DNA from: Streptomyces varsoviensis
Lineage (GTDB): Bacteria; Actinomycetota; Actinomycetes; Streptomycetales; Streptomycetaceae
DNA length: 64,000 nucleotides
Direction: 5' to 3'
Assembly (NCBI RefSeq): GCF_000718635.1
Contig: NZ_JOBF01000017.1
Span: 1-64,000, forward strand
The notes under the pieces were generated by a model that did no database searches, was not told the origin of the DNA, and saw only the letters and a program-made list of their open reading frames with translations. Shown one piece after another: positions 44,170-51,828 of the stretch (its first letter is position 1; every line of letters begins with the position of its first letter). The position numbers and the translations under genes are program-made.

Positions 44170-44823
44170 TCACCGCGTCGTCGGCTCGCCGCTGAAGGCG
44201 ACCGTGCCGCGGCGGAGTTCGTGGACGACGGTCACGGCCCGCCGCAGGCCGGGCGGGAGGAACTGTTCGGCGATGACGACCGTACGGCCGTGGGCGCAAG
44301 CCTCGGCCAGGAGCGTGTGCGTACGGGCGGTGGCGGCGGGCGACATGCCCTGCGTCGGCTCGTCGAGCAGGAGGAGCGGGGCGGGGGAGAGCAGGGCGCG
44401 GGAGAGCGCCAGCATCCGTTGCTCCCCGCCCGAGAGGGTGCCGGCGCGGCGGGGCAGGAGCGGTAGGAGCGCGGGAAAGGGCAGCGCCGCCTCGGCCGAA
44501 CCGCCACCGGGCCGGGCGAGTTCGAGGTTCTCGGCAACTGTGAGCGTTCCGAAGACCGCGCGCTGGTCGGGCACGAAGACCAGCCCGCGCCGGGCCCGCG
44601 CGTACGCGGGCAGCCGCGTCACATCCTCCCCCCGCCACACCACCCGCCCCGCCGCGAGCGGCACCACCCCCGCCAGCGCCCGCAACGCCGTGGTCCGCCC
44701 CGCCCCGTTGCGCCCCACCAGCACAGTCATCAGCCCGGCAGGCACCGCGAGGTCGACCCCATGCAGCGCTTCCAGGGCCCCATACCGCACGCGCGCGGCG
44801 CGCAACTCGATGTCGATGCTCAT
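44170..44823 (-). CDS. branched-chain amino-acid-type ABC transporter ATP-binding protein LivF
   Basis: The 217-aa LivF-like ATPase has IELRAARVRYGALEALHGVDLAVP at its start. Its P-loop is VGRNGAGRTTALRALAG (about 37-52), signature LSGGEQRMLALSRALL and Walker B PLLLLDEPTQGMSP. The P-loop Lys is Arg (GAGRT), so ATP hydrolysis at this site is doubtful. ATG 44823 has GGAG 5 nt upstream. The frame stays open back to another ATG at 45297, which has an identical GGAGCCGCCATGA context and overlaps the livHMG stop. That start would add 158 Pro/Arg/Gly-rich residues. It pairs with the LivG domain of 45294-48908. Confidence 0.85.
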   Translation of the reverse strand: MSIDIELRAARVRYGALEALHGVDLAVPAGLMTVLVGRNGAGRTTALRALAGVVPLAAGRVVWRGEDVTRLPAYARARRGLVFVPDQRAVFGTLTVAENLELARPGGGSAEAALPFPALLPLLPRRAGTLSGGEQRMLALSRALLSPAPLLLLDEPTQGMSPAATARTHTLLAEACAHGRTVVIAEQFLPPGLRRAVTVVHELRRGTVAFSGEPTTR

Positions 44824-45293
44824 GGCGGCTCCGTCGTCGGGTGGGGGTGGCCTGCCGCGCTGCGGCTCCGGCGGCGCGGGCCGTGTGCTGGGGCCGCTGG
44901 GCGGGTCTGCACCTGATCGCCGTTGTGACCCGGTTGCGGGGCCCATACCGTACGCGCGCGGTACGTGGTTCGGGGGTGGGGGCGTGGTGGCTCCGCCATC
45001 GGGGGTGCGATTTGCCGCGTTGCGGCTCGGGGGGCGCGGCCGGGGGCCCCGGGGAGCGGGGGCCCTGTGCCGTGCCCGAGGGGGTGGGTCTGGGCCCGGC
45101 TGAGCCTGCGGCGCCGCGGTGGTGGTGGTGTCGTGAGGTCGTTCGCGTGGTGCGCGGCCAGGGGCTCGTGCCGTACGTGCGCGGCGCGCAGTGGGACTGC
45201 GGCTGTCGCGGTGCCTCCGTGCCGGGCGGGCGGGGCTGTCGGCCACCGAGGCCGCGCCGGAGGCGCTTGGCGAGGGGTGTCGGGCCGGGGCCG
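44824..45293 (-). repeat. in-frame duplicated segment between livHMG and livF
   Basis: The 470-bp stretch contains a degenerate copy of the livF start region (44979-45040 resembles 44821-44885 on the plus strand: GGTGGCTCCGCCATCGGG versus GGCGGCTCCGTCGTCGGG). On the minus strand GGAGCCGCCATGA occurs at both ends (45297 and 44823). The distance of 474 bp is a multiple of three and the livF frame stays open throughout. It is either a true N-terminal extension of LivF or an expanded intergenic region. Confidence 0.6.
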
Positions 45294-48200
45294 TCATGGC
45301 GGCTCCGTGTTCAGTACGCGGCGGGCCGGGCCGGCGGCCACGATCTGGCCCGCGGCCATGACATACGCGGTGTCGGCGAGTTCACCGACCAGGTCGAGGT
45401 CGTGTTCGACGATGAGCAGGGCCATGCCGTCGGCGGCCAGGGCCCGCAACAGCCGTGCCAAAGCCTCCACTTCCGCCGTGTCCAGGCCGGCCGTCGGCTC
45501 GTCGAGGAGCAGTACGCGCGGGCCGCCGGCCAGGGCGCGGGCCAGTTCCACGCGGCGCAGCGAACCGGTGGGCAGTTCTCCGGCGAGCGCGTCGCGTACG
45601 GTCCCGTCCAGGCCCGTCAGGCGCAGGGCCCGTTGGGTGGCGGCGGGGTCCCGGACCCGTCCCTGCTCGGCACCGACCTGTACGTTCTGGGCCACCGTCA
45701 GCGACGGGAAGACCGCCAGTCGCTGGAAGGTGCGGGCGATGCCGAGGCGCGTACGGGCGTGGGGTGGGCGGCCGGTGACATCTCGGCCGTCGAGCAGGAC
45801 CAGCCCCGAGTCAGGTCGCAGCGTGCCGCACAGGCAGTGGAAGAGCGTGCTCTTGCCCGCGCCGTTCGGGCCGATGAGAGCCGTTACGCGGCCGGGGGCC
45901 ACGGACACGTCCACACCGTCGAGCACGGTGAACCCGTCGAAGGACACCCGAACGGAACGCGCCGTAAGGCGACCGGGCCGGGGGCGGTCCGCCTGCGTGT
46001 GAGGGCGGTCAAGGTGCCTGCCGCGCGCCGCCGGGCCGGACGGGAGCCGTGGCGGGTTCGGGCGGGCGGAGGGGGCCGGAACGGGGCGCAGAGCCGCCGC
46101 GTGGCGCAGCAGCCGGGCGGCTGCGCTGACGCCCGTACCGCGTCCCGCGCCATCGCGTGCCTGCGCTTGGGCCTGTGCCTGAGCCGCTACGAGCGGCGCG
46201 AGGCGCTCACGCGTACGCACCCCCAACGGCGTGAGCCCGCCGGGCCGCTGCCCTGCCGCCCCCGCCCGCAGGCCGGGCGGCGTCGGCGCGCCCCGAGCCT
46301 GCCGGGCTCCTACGCCTGGCCCGGACTGGGCGAGTTGGTCCGGATTCTGCCGGTTCGCTGCGCGAAGCTCCACCGGCAGGCGCGCGCCGCCCTGTCTCCT
46401 CGCCCTGCGGGCCTTCGGCGTGAGGAACGTTCCTCGTGCTGCCGCACGTAGCCTCGCCGGTAGGAACGCTGCCCGGCGCGCGCCGCTCTGCTGCCCGGCC
46501 GCGCGCGTCCGAGGCGTAGGGAACGCTCGTCGCGTCGCCGCGCGTAGCCCCACCAGCGTGAACGCGTTACTCCGCTTCCGCGTCGCATGCGGCCTCGGCG
46601 GGAGGAGCGCCCGGCGGGCCCGGCGCGCTGCCGCGCGTAGCCCCGTCGGCAGGAACGCGCCGCTCTCGTTCGCCTTCGTCCACGCCCTGGGCGGGCGGAG
46701 CACCCGGCGGCCTCGTCGCACCCCCGAGTCGGCCGCCGCCGGCGGGGGGCCGCCGTCCTGCTTGCCCGCACCCAGCGGAAGTCGCGCCCCGCGCCCTCGC
46801 CGGGCCGTCGCACTTCGCCCCACCGGCGGAGGCCCGCCGTCCCACCTCCCCGTTCCCGGCGGGAAACGCCCCCTGCGCCCTCGACGCGCCGCCACATTCG
46901 CCCCCACCGGCCGGAGCCCGCCGCCCCGCCGCCGTGCCGCCCGCGGCCGCCCCCGGGGGAAGCGGCCGAGGGTGGCGGCGAGGAGGCCGATGGTGGTGGC
47001 GGCTGTGCCGCCCTGGGTGCCGGAGTCGAGGCCGACGAGGAGGGCCGCGGCGGTGAGGGCGGCGAGGGGGCTGTCGGCGCCGAGGACTACTGAGGCGGCG
47101 AACCACAAGAGGCCGCGGATGGGGTCGAAGGCGGTCGGGTCGAAGGCGCGGACGCCCAGGGCGAGGAGGCCGCCGCCGAGGGCGGCTAGCGCCGCGCCGG
47201 CGGTGAACGCGGCTTGTTTGAGGGCGGGCACCGCCACGCCCGCGGCCTCCGCGCCCGCCTCGTGGTCGCGCATGGCGGCGAGGGCGCGCCCGTACCGGCC
47301 ACGCCGCAGCGCGGCCACCGCCGTCAACGCGGCGGCGAGGACCAGCAGTTCGAAGACGTAGTACGCGCGGTCGTGGCCGAAGCCGGCCGGGCGGCCGAGG
47401 CCCAGGCCCAGACCGGCGGTGGCGTACGGCTGGGCGAAGACGAAGCGGCTCACCGCTACGCCGATGGCGAGCGTGGCGAGCGCCAGCGCGAGGCCGTGCC
47501 GGCGGATCGCGGGAACGCCGGTGAGCAGGCCGAGCGGGGCGACGAGCGCCGCGGCCAGCGGCAGCGCGGCGAGTTCCGGCAGCGGCGGGAGCAGCGGCAG
47601 GCGGCCGGCCGCCAGCAGCGCGGTGAAGAGGGCGCCGAGTCCGGCGTACGCCGCCTGGCCGAGGGAGAGCTGTCCGCCGCGCCCGGTGACGACGGTCAGC
47701 GAGAGCAGGATCACGCCCATCGCCGGCACCTGCACCGATGTGTGCAGGTCCGTACCGGCGAAGCCCAGCGGCAGGAGGAACAGCGCCCCGCACACCGTCC
47801 ACGCCCGCGGGTCCCGGTCGAGCCGAGGCCAGGCCCGGCCGACCGCCCCGGCCGCCGTCCCATCGCCCGACCACGTGCCCGACCACGTGCCCGACCACGT
47901 GTCTGACCACCTGCCCGACCGCATGCCCAACCACCTGTGCGACCACGTGTCTGACCGCATGCCCGGCCTTGTGCCCGCCCGAGCCGTCCTGGTGCTCGCG
48001 GCCCACCCTCGGCGCTTCGCCCGAGGGCCCCGCCGCCCCCCGCCCGTCCAGTCCGGCAGGATCAGCGCGGCCACCAGCAGTGCGACGACGAAGAGGTTCG
48101 CGCCGACGGCTTGGAGGAGGGGGGCGGCCCAGCCGGTGGGGTGGAGGCGGGTCAACTGGCTCTGGGCGATGCCGATGGCGAGCGCCGCGAGTACCGCTGT

Positions 48201-48908
48201 CGGCAGGCTGCGCATGCCCGCGAGCGCCGCGACCGCTATCACCTCCATCACCAGCAGCGGCAGGCCGTACGGATCGAGGCGCAGGTAGGGGGCGAGGAGT
48301 ACGCCCGTCAGGCCCGCGGTGAAGGAGCCGAAGGCCCAGCCGGCCGCCGCGACGCGGTCCGCGTTCACGCCGCTGAGCGCCGCGAGGGGGCGGTTGTCCA
48401 CCACGGCGCGCAGCCGGCGGCCGAAGGCGGTCCAGCGGGTGGCGGCGCCCACCGCGGCGGCCAGGGCGATCGCCGTGCCCAGTTGCGCCCACGGGTCGGA
48501 CGGCAGCAGCGCCGGCGCGTCCGCCCGCGCCCCCGGCCCCCACAGCAGGCTCGCCGCGCCCACCAGGAGGACGAAGACGCCCAGCGAGGCGACCAAGGAA
48601 CGGGCCTGGTCGGTCCCGTCAGCGGTCAGCGCCGTCCCGGCGCCCGGGCGGAAGACCAGGCGGTCCAGGAGCAGCCCCAGGCCCGGCGCGACCACCAGCA
48701 GGGCGACCGCCGCCGCCAGCGGCAGCGGCCAGGACCAGTCCACGGCGAACTGCCGCAGCGCGTACGCCGTCACCATCGCCAGCGCCCCGTGCGCGAGGTT
48801 GAGCACGCCGGTGGCCCGGTAGGTGACGATCAGTCCGATGCCGGTCAGCGCCGCCGCGCTGCCGACGGCCAGCCCCGCCAGGGTGAGTTCGTAGGTCAGC
48901 GACCCCAT
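45294..48908 (-). CDS. LivH-LivM-LivG fusion: ABC transporter permease/permease/ATPase
   Basis: One uninterrupted 1204-aa frame carries three transporter subunits. Residues 1-290 are LivH-like (LTLAGLAVGSAAALTGIGLIVTYRATGVLNLAHGA; EVIAVAALAGMRSLPTAVL). Residues ~290-365 are a linker with SGTW-type tetrapeptide repeats. Residues ~365-648 are LivM-like (VTGRGGQLSLGQAAYAGLGALF, ATLAIGVAVSRFVF, RDHEAGAEAAGV). Residues ~650-985 are an Arg/Ala/Pro-rich repetitive linker. Residues ~985-1204 are LivG-like (VTALIGPNGAGKSTLFHCLCG near 1010, LARALAGGPRVLLLDEPTAGLD, LLIVEHDLDLVGELAD). The usual system has four separate genes. Internal translation starts before LivM or LivG cannot be excluded. ATG 48908 follows the membrane-protein gene by 16 nt. 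The ligand is probably an amino acid, amide or urea. Confidence 0.85.
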   Translation of the reverse strand: MGSLTYELTLAGLAVGSAAALTGIGLIVTYRATGVLNLAHGALAMVTAYALRQFAVDWSWPLPLAAAVALLVVAPGLGLLLDRLVFRPGAGTALTADGTDQARSLVASLGVFVLLVGAASLLWGPGARADAPALLPSDPWAQLGTAIALAAAVGAATRWTAFGRRLRAVVDNRPLAALSGVNADRVAAAGWAFGSFTAGLTGVLLAPYLRLDPYGLPLLVMEVIAVAALAGMRSLPTAVLAALAIGIAQSQLTRLHPTGWAAPLLQAVGANLFVVALLVAALILPDWTGGGRRGPRAKRRGWAASTRTARAGTRPGMRSDTWSHRWLGMRSGRWSDTWSGTWSGTWSGDGTAAGAVGRAWPRLDRDPRAWTVCGALFLLPLGFAGTDLHTSVQVPAMGVILLSLTVVTGRGGQLSLGQAAYAGLGALFTALLAAGRLPLLPPLPELAALPLAAALVAPLGLLTGVPAIRRHGLALALATLAIGVAVSRFVFAQPYATAGLGLGLGRPAGFGHDRAYYVFELLVLAAALTAVAALRRGRYGRALAAMRDHEAGAEAAGVAVPALKQAAFTAGAALAALGGGLLALGVRAFDPTAFDPIRGLLWFAASVVLGADSPLAALTAAALLVGLDSGTQGGTAATTIGLLAATLGRFPRGRPRAARRRGGGLRPVGANVAARRGRRGRFPPGTGRWDGGPPPVGRSATARRGRGARLPLGAGKQDGGPPPAAADSGVRRGRRVLRPPRAWTKANESGAFLPTGLRAAARRARRALLPPRPHATRKRSNAFTLVGLRAATRRAFPTPRTRAAGQQSGARRAAFLPARLRAAARGTFLTPKARRARRQGGARLPVELRAANRQNPDQLAQSGPGVGARQARGAPTPPGLRAGAAGQRPGGLTPLGVRTRERLAPLVAAQAQAQAQARDGAGRGTGVSAAARLLRHAAALRPVPAPSARPNPPRLPSGPAARGRHLDRPHTQADRPRPGRLTARSVRVSFDGFTVLDGVDVSVAPGRVTALIGPNGAGKSTLFHCLCGTLRPDSGLVLLDGRDVTGRPPHARTRLGIARTFQRLAVFPSLTVAQNVQVGAEQGRVRDPAATQRALRLTGLDGTVRDALAGELPTGSLRRVELARALAGGPRVLLLDEPTAGLDTAEVEALARLLRALAADGMALLIVEHDLDLVGELADTAYVMAAGQIVAAGPARRVLNTEPP
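46383..46980 (-). repeat. ~96-bp degenerate minisatellite in the LivM-LivG linker
   Basis: GCGTAGCC-C--C-G-GGAACGC recurs at about 46444, 46542 and 46636, and diverged forms extend on both sides. On the minus strand the units encode LRAAARRA and AFLPTGLRAA-like repeats. All units are frame-compatible with the permease and ATPase domains. Confidence 0.7.
47865..47972 (-). repeat. 12-bp tandem repeat, nine copies, in the LivH-LivM linker
   Basis: GCCCGACCACGT and variants repeat every 12 bp. On the coding strand each unit gives four residues (SGTW, SDTW, SGRW, SHRW), producing a Trp/Ser/Gly linker between two membrane domains. Confidence 0.88.
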
Positions 48909-48924
48909 CGCCCGCGCCGCCCGT

Positions 48925-49380
48925 TCAGGAGGGCGGGGGAGGGGCGGCCGGTTCGCAGACCGGGCACGGGGACAGGCCGTCGAACGCGTCCGGCGCCCCT
49001 ACGCCCGTACGCCCCTCGGCCAGCGGGCAGTCCGCTCGGTGGTACATCGTGCCGCCGGGTACGGTCACCAGCCGGCCGTGAGCGGCCCCGACGCCCGCCG
49101 GGTCCTCCTCCGTCTCCGAGGGCTCCGTGGTCTCCGGCGGCTCCGCCGCCACCAGCAGCCGGTGCAGCTCCGCCACCCGCTCCGCCGCCGCCCCCTGGTC
49201 GCCGAAGGCCAGCAGGACCGCCCCCGCCACGATCAGGGCCGCGCCCGGCACGGTGCAGGAGGCCAGGTAGGGGAGTTGCCGTTCGGCGAAGCGCTCGCCC
49301 GAGATCCCGTACCAGCCGACCGCGCAGAGCACCGCTCCGCCTGCCAGGGCGGCCCAGCCGCCCCATCGCGTGGTGCGCAT
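48925..49380 (-). CDS. small two-helix membrane protein with C-terminal Cys cluster
   Basis: The 151-aa protein has two hydrophobic segments (GGWAALAGGAVLCAVGWYGI and VPGAALIVAGAVLLAFG). A cytosolic tail follows with GTMYHRADCPLAEG and FDGLSPCPVCEP near the end; the HxxxC/CPVC set could bind metal. I do not recognise a family name, but TMYHRADC-type tails occur in proteins next to transporters. ATG 49380 was chosen (a TTG lies one codon upstream). It is the first gene of the livHMG-livF operon, 16 nt before livHMG. Confidence 0.75.
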   Translation of the reverse strand: MRTTRWGGWAALAGGAVLCAVGWYGISGERFAERQLPYLASCTVPGAALIVAGAVLLAFGDQGAAAERVAELHRLLVAAEPPETTEPSETEEDPAGVGAAHGRLVTVPGGTMYHRADCPLAEGRTGVGAPDAFDGLSPCPVCEPAAPPPPS

Positions 49381-49525
49381 CAAGACCCCCGGGGCCGAGG
49401 CGGCTGTCCGATGACCGAGCGATGACCGTGCAATGACTGTGCATCACACCCGGGCGGATGCACTATGCCGAGTGAGGGAAAACCTCCAACCTCCAATCCC
49501 CCAAGTCTCGGACGGTGGTGAGCCG

Positions 49526-50191
49526 ATGAAGGCCCGACCGATGAAGGTCCGACCGGCGAAGGACCAACCGGCGAAGGCCCGACCGGCGAACGATCAACCG
49601 GCGACGGCCCGACCGGTCCAGAACCGCGTGAGCCGCGCGCGGCGCGTCGCACGGGGAGCATCGGCCGCCGTACTGACCGTGGCCGCCGTGACCGCCACGA
49701 CCGCCGGGCTCGCCGGGTGCAGCGACGACTCGGGCGGTACGGACCAGCCGCCGAAGAACCCGGCCGCGTCGGCCCCCACCCCCTCGCCCTCCGCGACGGA
49801 GCGGAGCCCCTCATCCGCCGGCGACCGGCCGGCCGACGAGGCCGCCGCGCGGCGGCAGGTGAAGGCGAACTGGGAGAAGTTCTTCGACCCGGCGACCTCC
49901 AGCGACGAGAAGGCGGAACTGCTCCAGAACGGGCGGCAGTTGAAGCCACTGCTCGCCGCGTTCAGCGGCGACGAGCGCGGCGGGCAGGTCGAGGCCCGCG
50001 TCTCGGGCGTGACGTTCTCCTCCGCCACCGAGGCCGAGGTGCGGTACGCGCTGCTGCTCAGCGGCCAGACCGCGCTGCCGGGCGCGTCCGGCACGTCCGT
50101 ACTCCAGGACAAGACCTGGAAGGTGTCGGTCAAGACGCTGTGCGCGCTGGTGAAGCTGAGCGGCGATGCGCCGAAGGCGCCGGGCTGCTGA
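49526..50191 (+). CDS. lipoprotein with repeat-expanded N-terminus, beside the liv binding protein
   Basis: The frame from ATG 49526 encodes 221 aa. The first 34 residues are repeats (KARPMKVRPAKDQPAKARP) from a 15-bp array. A signal peptide with lipobox follows (ARGASAAVLTVAAVTATTAGLAGCSDD), then a Pro/Ser linker and a ~110-residue domain (VKANWEKFFDPATSSDEKAELLQNG ... LQDKTWKVSVKTLCALVKLSG) typical of small actinobacterial lipoproteins. GTG 49628, directly before the signal peptide, is the more orthodox start but lacks a ribosome-binding site. Its end overlaps the binding-protein gene by 26 nt. Function unknown. Confidence 0.72.
   Translation: MKARPMKVRPAKDQPAKARPANDQPATARPVQNRVSRARRVARGASAAVLTVAAVTATTAGLAGCSDDSGGTDQPPKNPAASAPTPSPSATERSPSSAGDRPADEAAARRQVKANWEKFFDPATSSDEKAELLQNGRQLKPLLAAFSGDERGGQVEARVSGVTFSSATEAEVRYALLLSGQTALPGASGTSVLQDKTWKVSVKTLCALVKLSGDAPKAPGC
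49528..49617 (+). repeat. 15-bp tandem repeat, six copies, at the lipoprotein 5' end
   Basis: AAGG(C/T)CCGACCGGCG-type units repeat six times without a frame change. They lie between ATG 49526 and the signal peptide. If translated they precede a cleavable signal, which is unusual. Confidence 0.85.
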
Positions 50192-51665
50192 CCGCGCCGC
50201 CCCGGCGGCGCCCGCCCTGCTCCTCGCGCTGCTGATGGCGCTCGCGCCCGTGGCCGCCTGCGGCAGCCGCCTCCCGGAGCGCGACTTCACCCGCGGGACC
50301 GGCGCCCCCGCGCCGACCGACCCCGCGTCCGGCGCCCCCGCGCCGACCGCCGCGGCAAGCGAACCCGTCAAGGTCGGCATCATCGCGAGCGCCACCAGCC
50401 CCGTCGGCGCCGCCGCCTTCACCGGCCCCCGCGACGGCGCCCGCGCCTACTTCGCCCGGCTGAACGCCGCGGGCGGCCTGGCCGGTGGCCCAGGCCGCCC
50501 CGGCCGTCCCATACAGGCAGTGACCTGCGACGACGGCGGCAGCGGCGTCGGGAACAACGACTGTGTGCGGCGGCTGGTGGAGCAGGAGAGGGTGGTGGCG
50601 CTGGTCGCCACCACGGCGCTCGACTACGCGGGCGCGCCCCGCGTCAGCGCGGCGGGCGTGCCGGACATCGGCGGCCAGCCGATCGGGGCCGCGTACGACA
50701 CCTATCCGGGGCTGTACGGGATCTACGGCAGCCTCGCCCCGCGCGACGGCGAGCCCGGCTGGGACGGCCGGCTCTACGGCGGTACGGAGGTCTACCGCTA
50801 CTTCAAGCGCGCGCAGGGGGCCCGCAGCGCCGCCGTCGTCTCCTACAACCAGGCGGCCTCGGCCTCGTACGCCCGGCTCGTGACGCGCGGCCTCCAGGCG
50901 GAGGGCTACGACGTGGTCGGCGAGCAGGTGGACTTCGCGCTGCCGAACTTCCGGGCGGTCGCGGCGGACCTGCGGGCTCGCGGCACGGACCTGGTCTTCG
51001 ACGCTCTGGACACACACGGCAACGCGCAGTTGTGCGCGGCGATGGACGCCGCCGGGGTGAAGGTCACCGCCAAGGTCACCAACGTGCAGAACTGGAACGC
51101 GACCGTCCGCGAGGACTACAAGGGGGCTCCGGGCTGCCGTAACGCTCTGTGGGCGACGGGTTCCAGCCGAAATTACGACTCCGCCGAGGCCGCCGACTCC
51201 ACCGATTCCACCGAGGCCGCCGACTCCACTGACTCCACCGAGGCCGCTGACTCAACCGGCTCAACCGACTCCGCCAAGGCCGCTGACGGCACCGCCGCGC
51301 GGGAAGTACGGGCGTTCCGGGCGGGAATGCAGCGTTACGCGCGGCAGACGCCGCTGTCGCAGTGGGCGCTGGAGGGCTGGGCCGCCGCCATGTGGTTCGC
51401 CGACGCCGCCACGAGCTGTTCCGGGGACGTCACCCGGGACTGCGTACAGCGCTTCATGGAGCGCCGGACCCCCTATACGGCGCGTGGGCTGCTGCTCCCG
51501 GTCTCGTACGAGCGGCTGGCCGAGCCGCCCGCGAGCCGCCGTACGTGCCTGTCGGTGGCGCGCTGGCGGGACGGGGCCGGCGGCGGGGCGGGGCGCTGGG
51601 TCACCGAGGGCGGCGACATGATCCACAATTGCTTCACCGTTCCGCTCCTTGCCTACCGGCCGTAA
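50166..51665 (+). CDS. branched-chain amino-acid-type ABC transporter substrate-binding lipoprotein
   Basis: The 499-aa periplasmic-binding protein type 1 has an Arg-rich n-region and lipobox (LLLALLMALAPVAACGS, Cys32). Two-lobed fold motifs include VKVGIIASATSPVGAAAFTGPRDGARAYFARLNAAGG, TCDDGGSGVGNNDCVRRLVEQERVVALVATTA and FVFDALD-like VFDALDTHGNAQL. Near residues 338-374 a Ser/Thr/Asp/Glu/Ala insert from 27-bp repeats interrupts the fold before EVRAFRAGMQRYA. ATG 50166 lies inside the lipoprotein gene, implying coupling. It should deliver ligand to the LivHMG/LivF transporter encoded divergently. Confidence 0.88.
   Translation: MRRRRRAADRAAPAAPALLLALLMALAPVAACGSRLPERDFTRGTGAPAPTDPASGAPAPTAAASEPVKVGIIASATSPVGAAAFTGPRDGARAYFARLNAAGGLAGGPGRPGRPIQAVTCDDGGSGVGNNDCVRRLVEQERVVALVATTALDYAGAPRVSAAGVPDIGGQPIGAAYDTYPGLYGIYGSLAPRDGEPGWDGRLYGGTEVYRYFKRAQGARSAAVVSYNQAASASYARLVTRGLQAEGYDVVGEQVDFALPNFRAVAADLRARGTDLVFDALDTHGNAQLCAAMDAAGVKVTAKVTNVQNWNATVREDYKGAPGCRNALWATGSSRNYDSAEAADSTDSTEAADSTDSTEAADSTGSTDSAKAADGTAAREVRAFRAGMQRYARQTPLSQWALEGWAAAMWFADAATSCSGDVTRDCVQRFMERRTPYTARGLLLPVSYERLAEPPASRRTCLSVARWRDGAGGGAGRWVTEGGDMIHNCFTVPLLAYRP
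51177..51287 (+). repeat. 27-bp coding repeat in the substrate-binding protein
   Basis: Units at 51195-51221 and 51222-51248 encode DSTDSTEAA. A partial unit precedes them and a 36-bp variant follows (51249-51284). All are in frame. Confidence 0.85.
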
Positions 51666-51828
51666 CGCGGGGGAGAGTGAAAAGTTCCCGGTTTCGGCTA
51701 CCGATTCGTCATCGCTTCAAGAACGACTTGGTGAGTACGGTCAACCTCGGCCGCCGGGCGACGGTCTTATCTCAAGGTAGGCGGGCGAGTGGTAACGTCC
51801 GCTGAAAATCAGCGGCATACGGGGTCGA
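51666..51828 (+). promoter_or_regulatory. leader of the glycosyltransferase operon with hairpin
   Basis: The region is moderately AT-rich. A perfect hairpin CCGCTGA-AAA-TCAGCGG (51799-51815) ends 13 nt before ATG 51829 and would overlap or neighbour the ribosome-binding area (GGGG at 51821). This could limit translation initiation. Confidence 0.45.
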
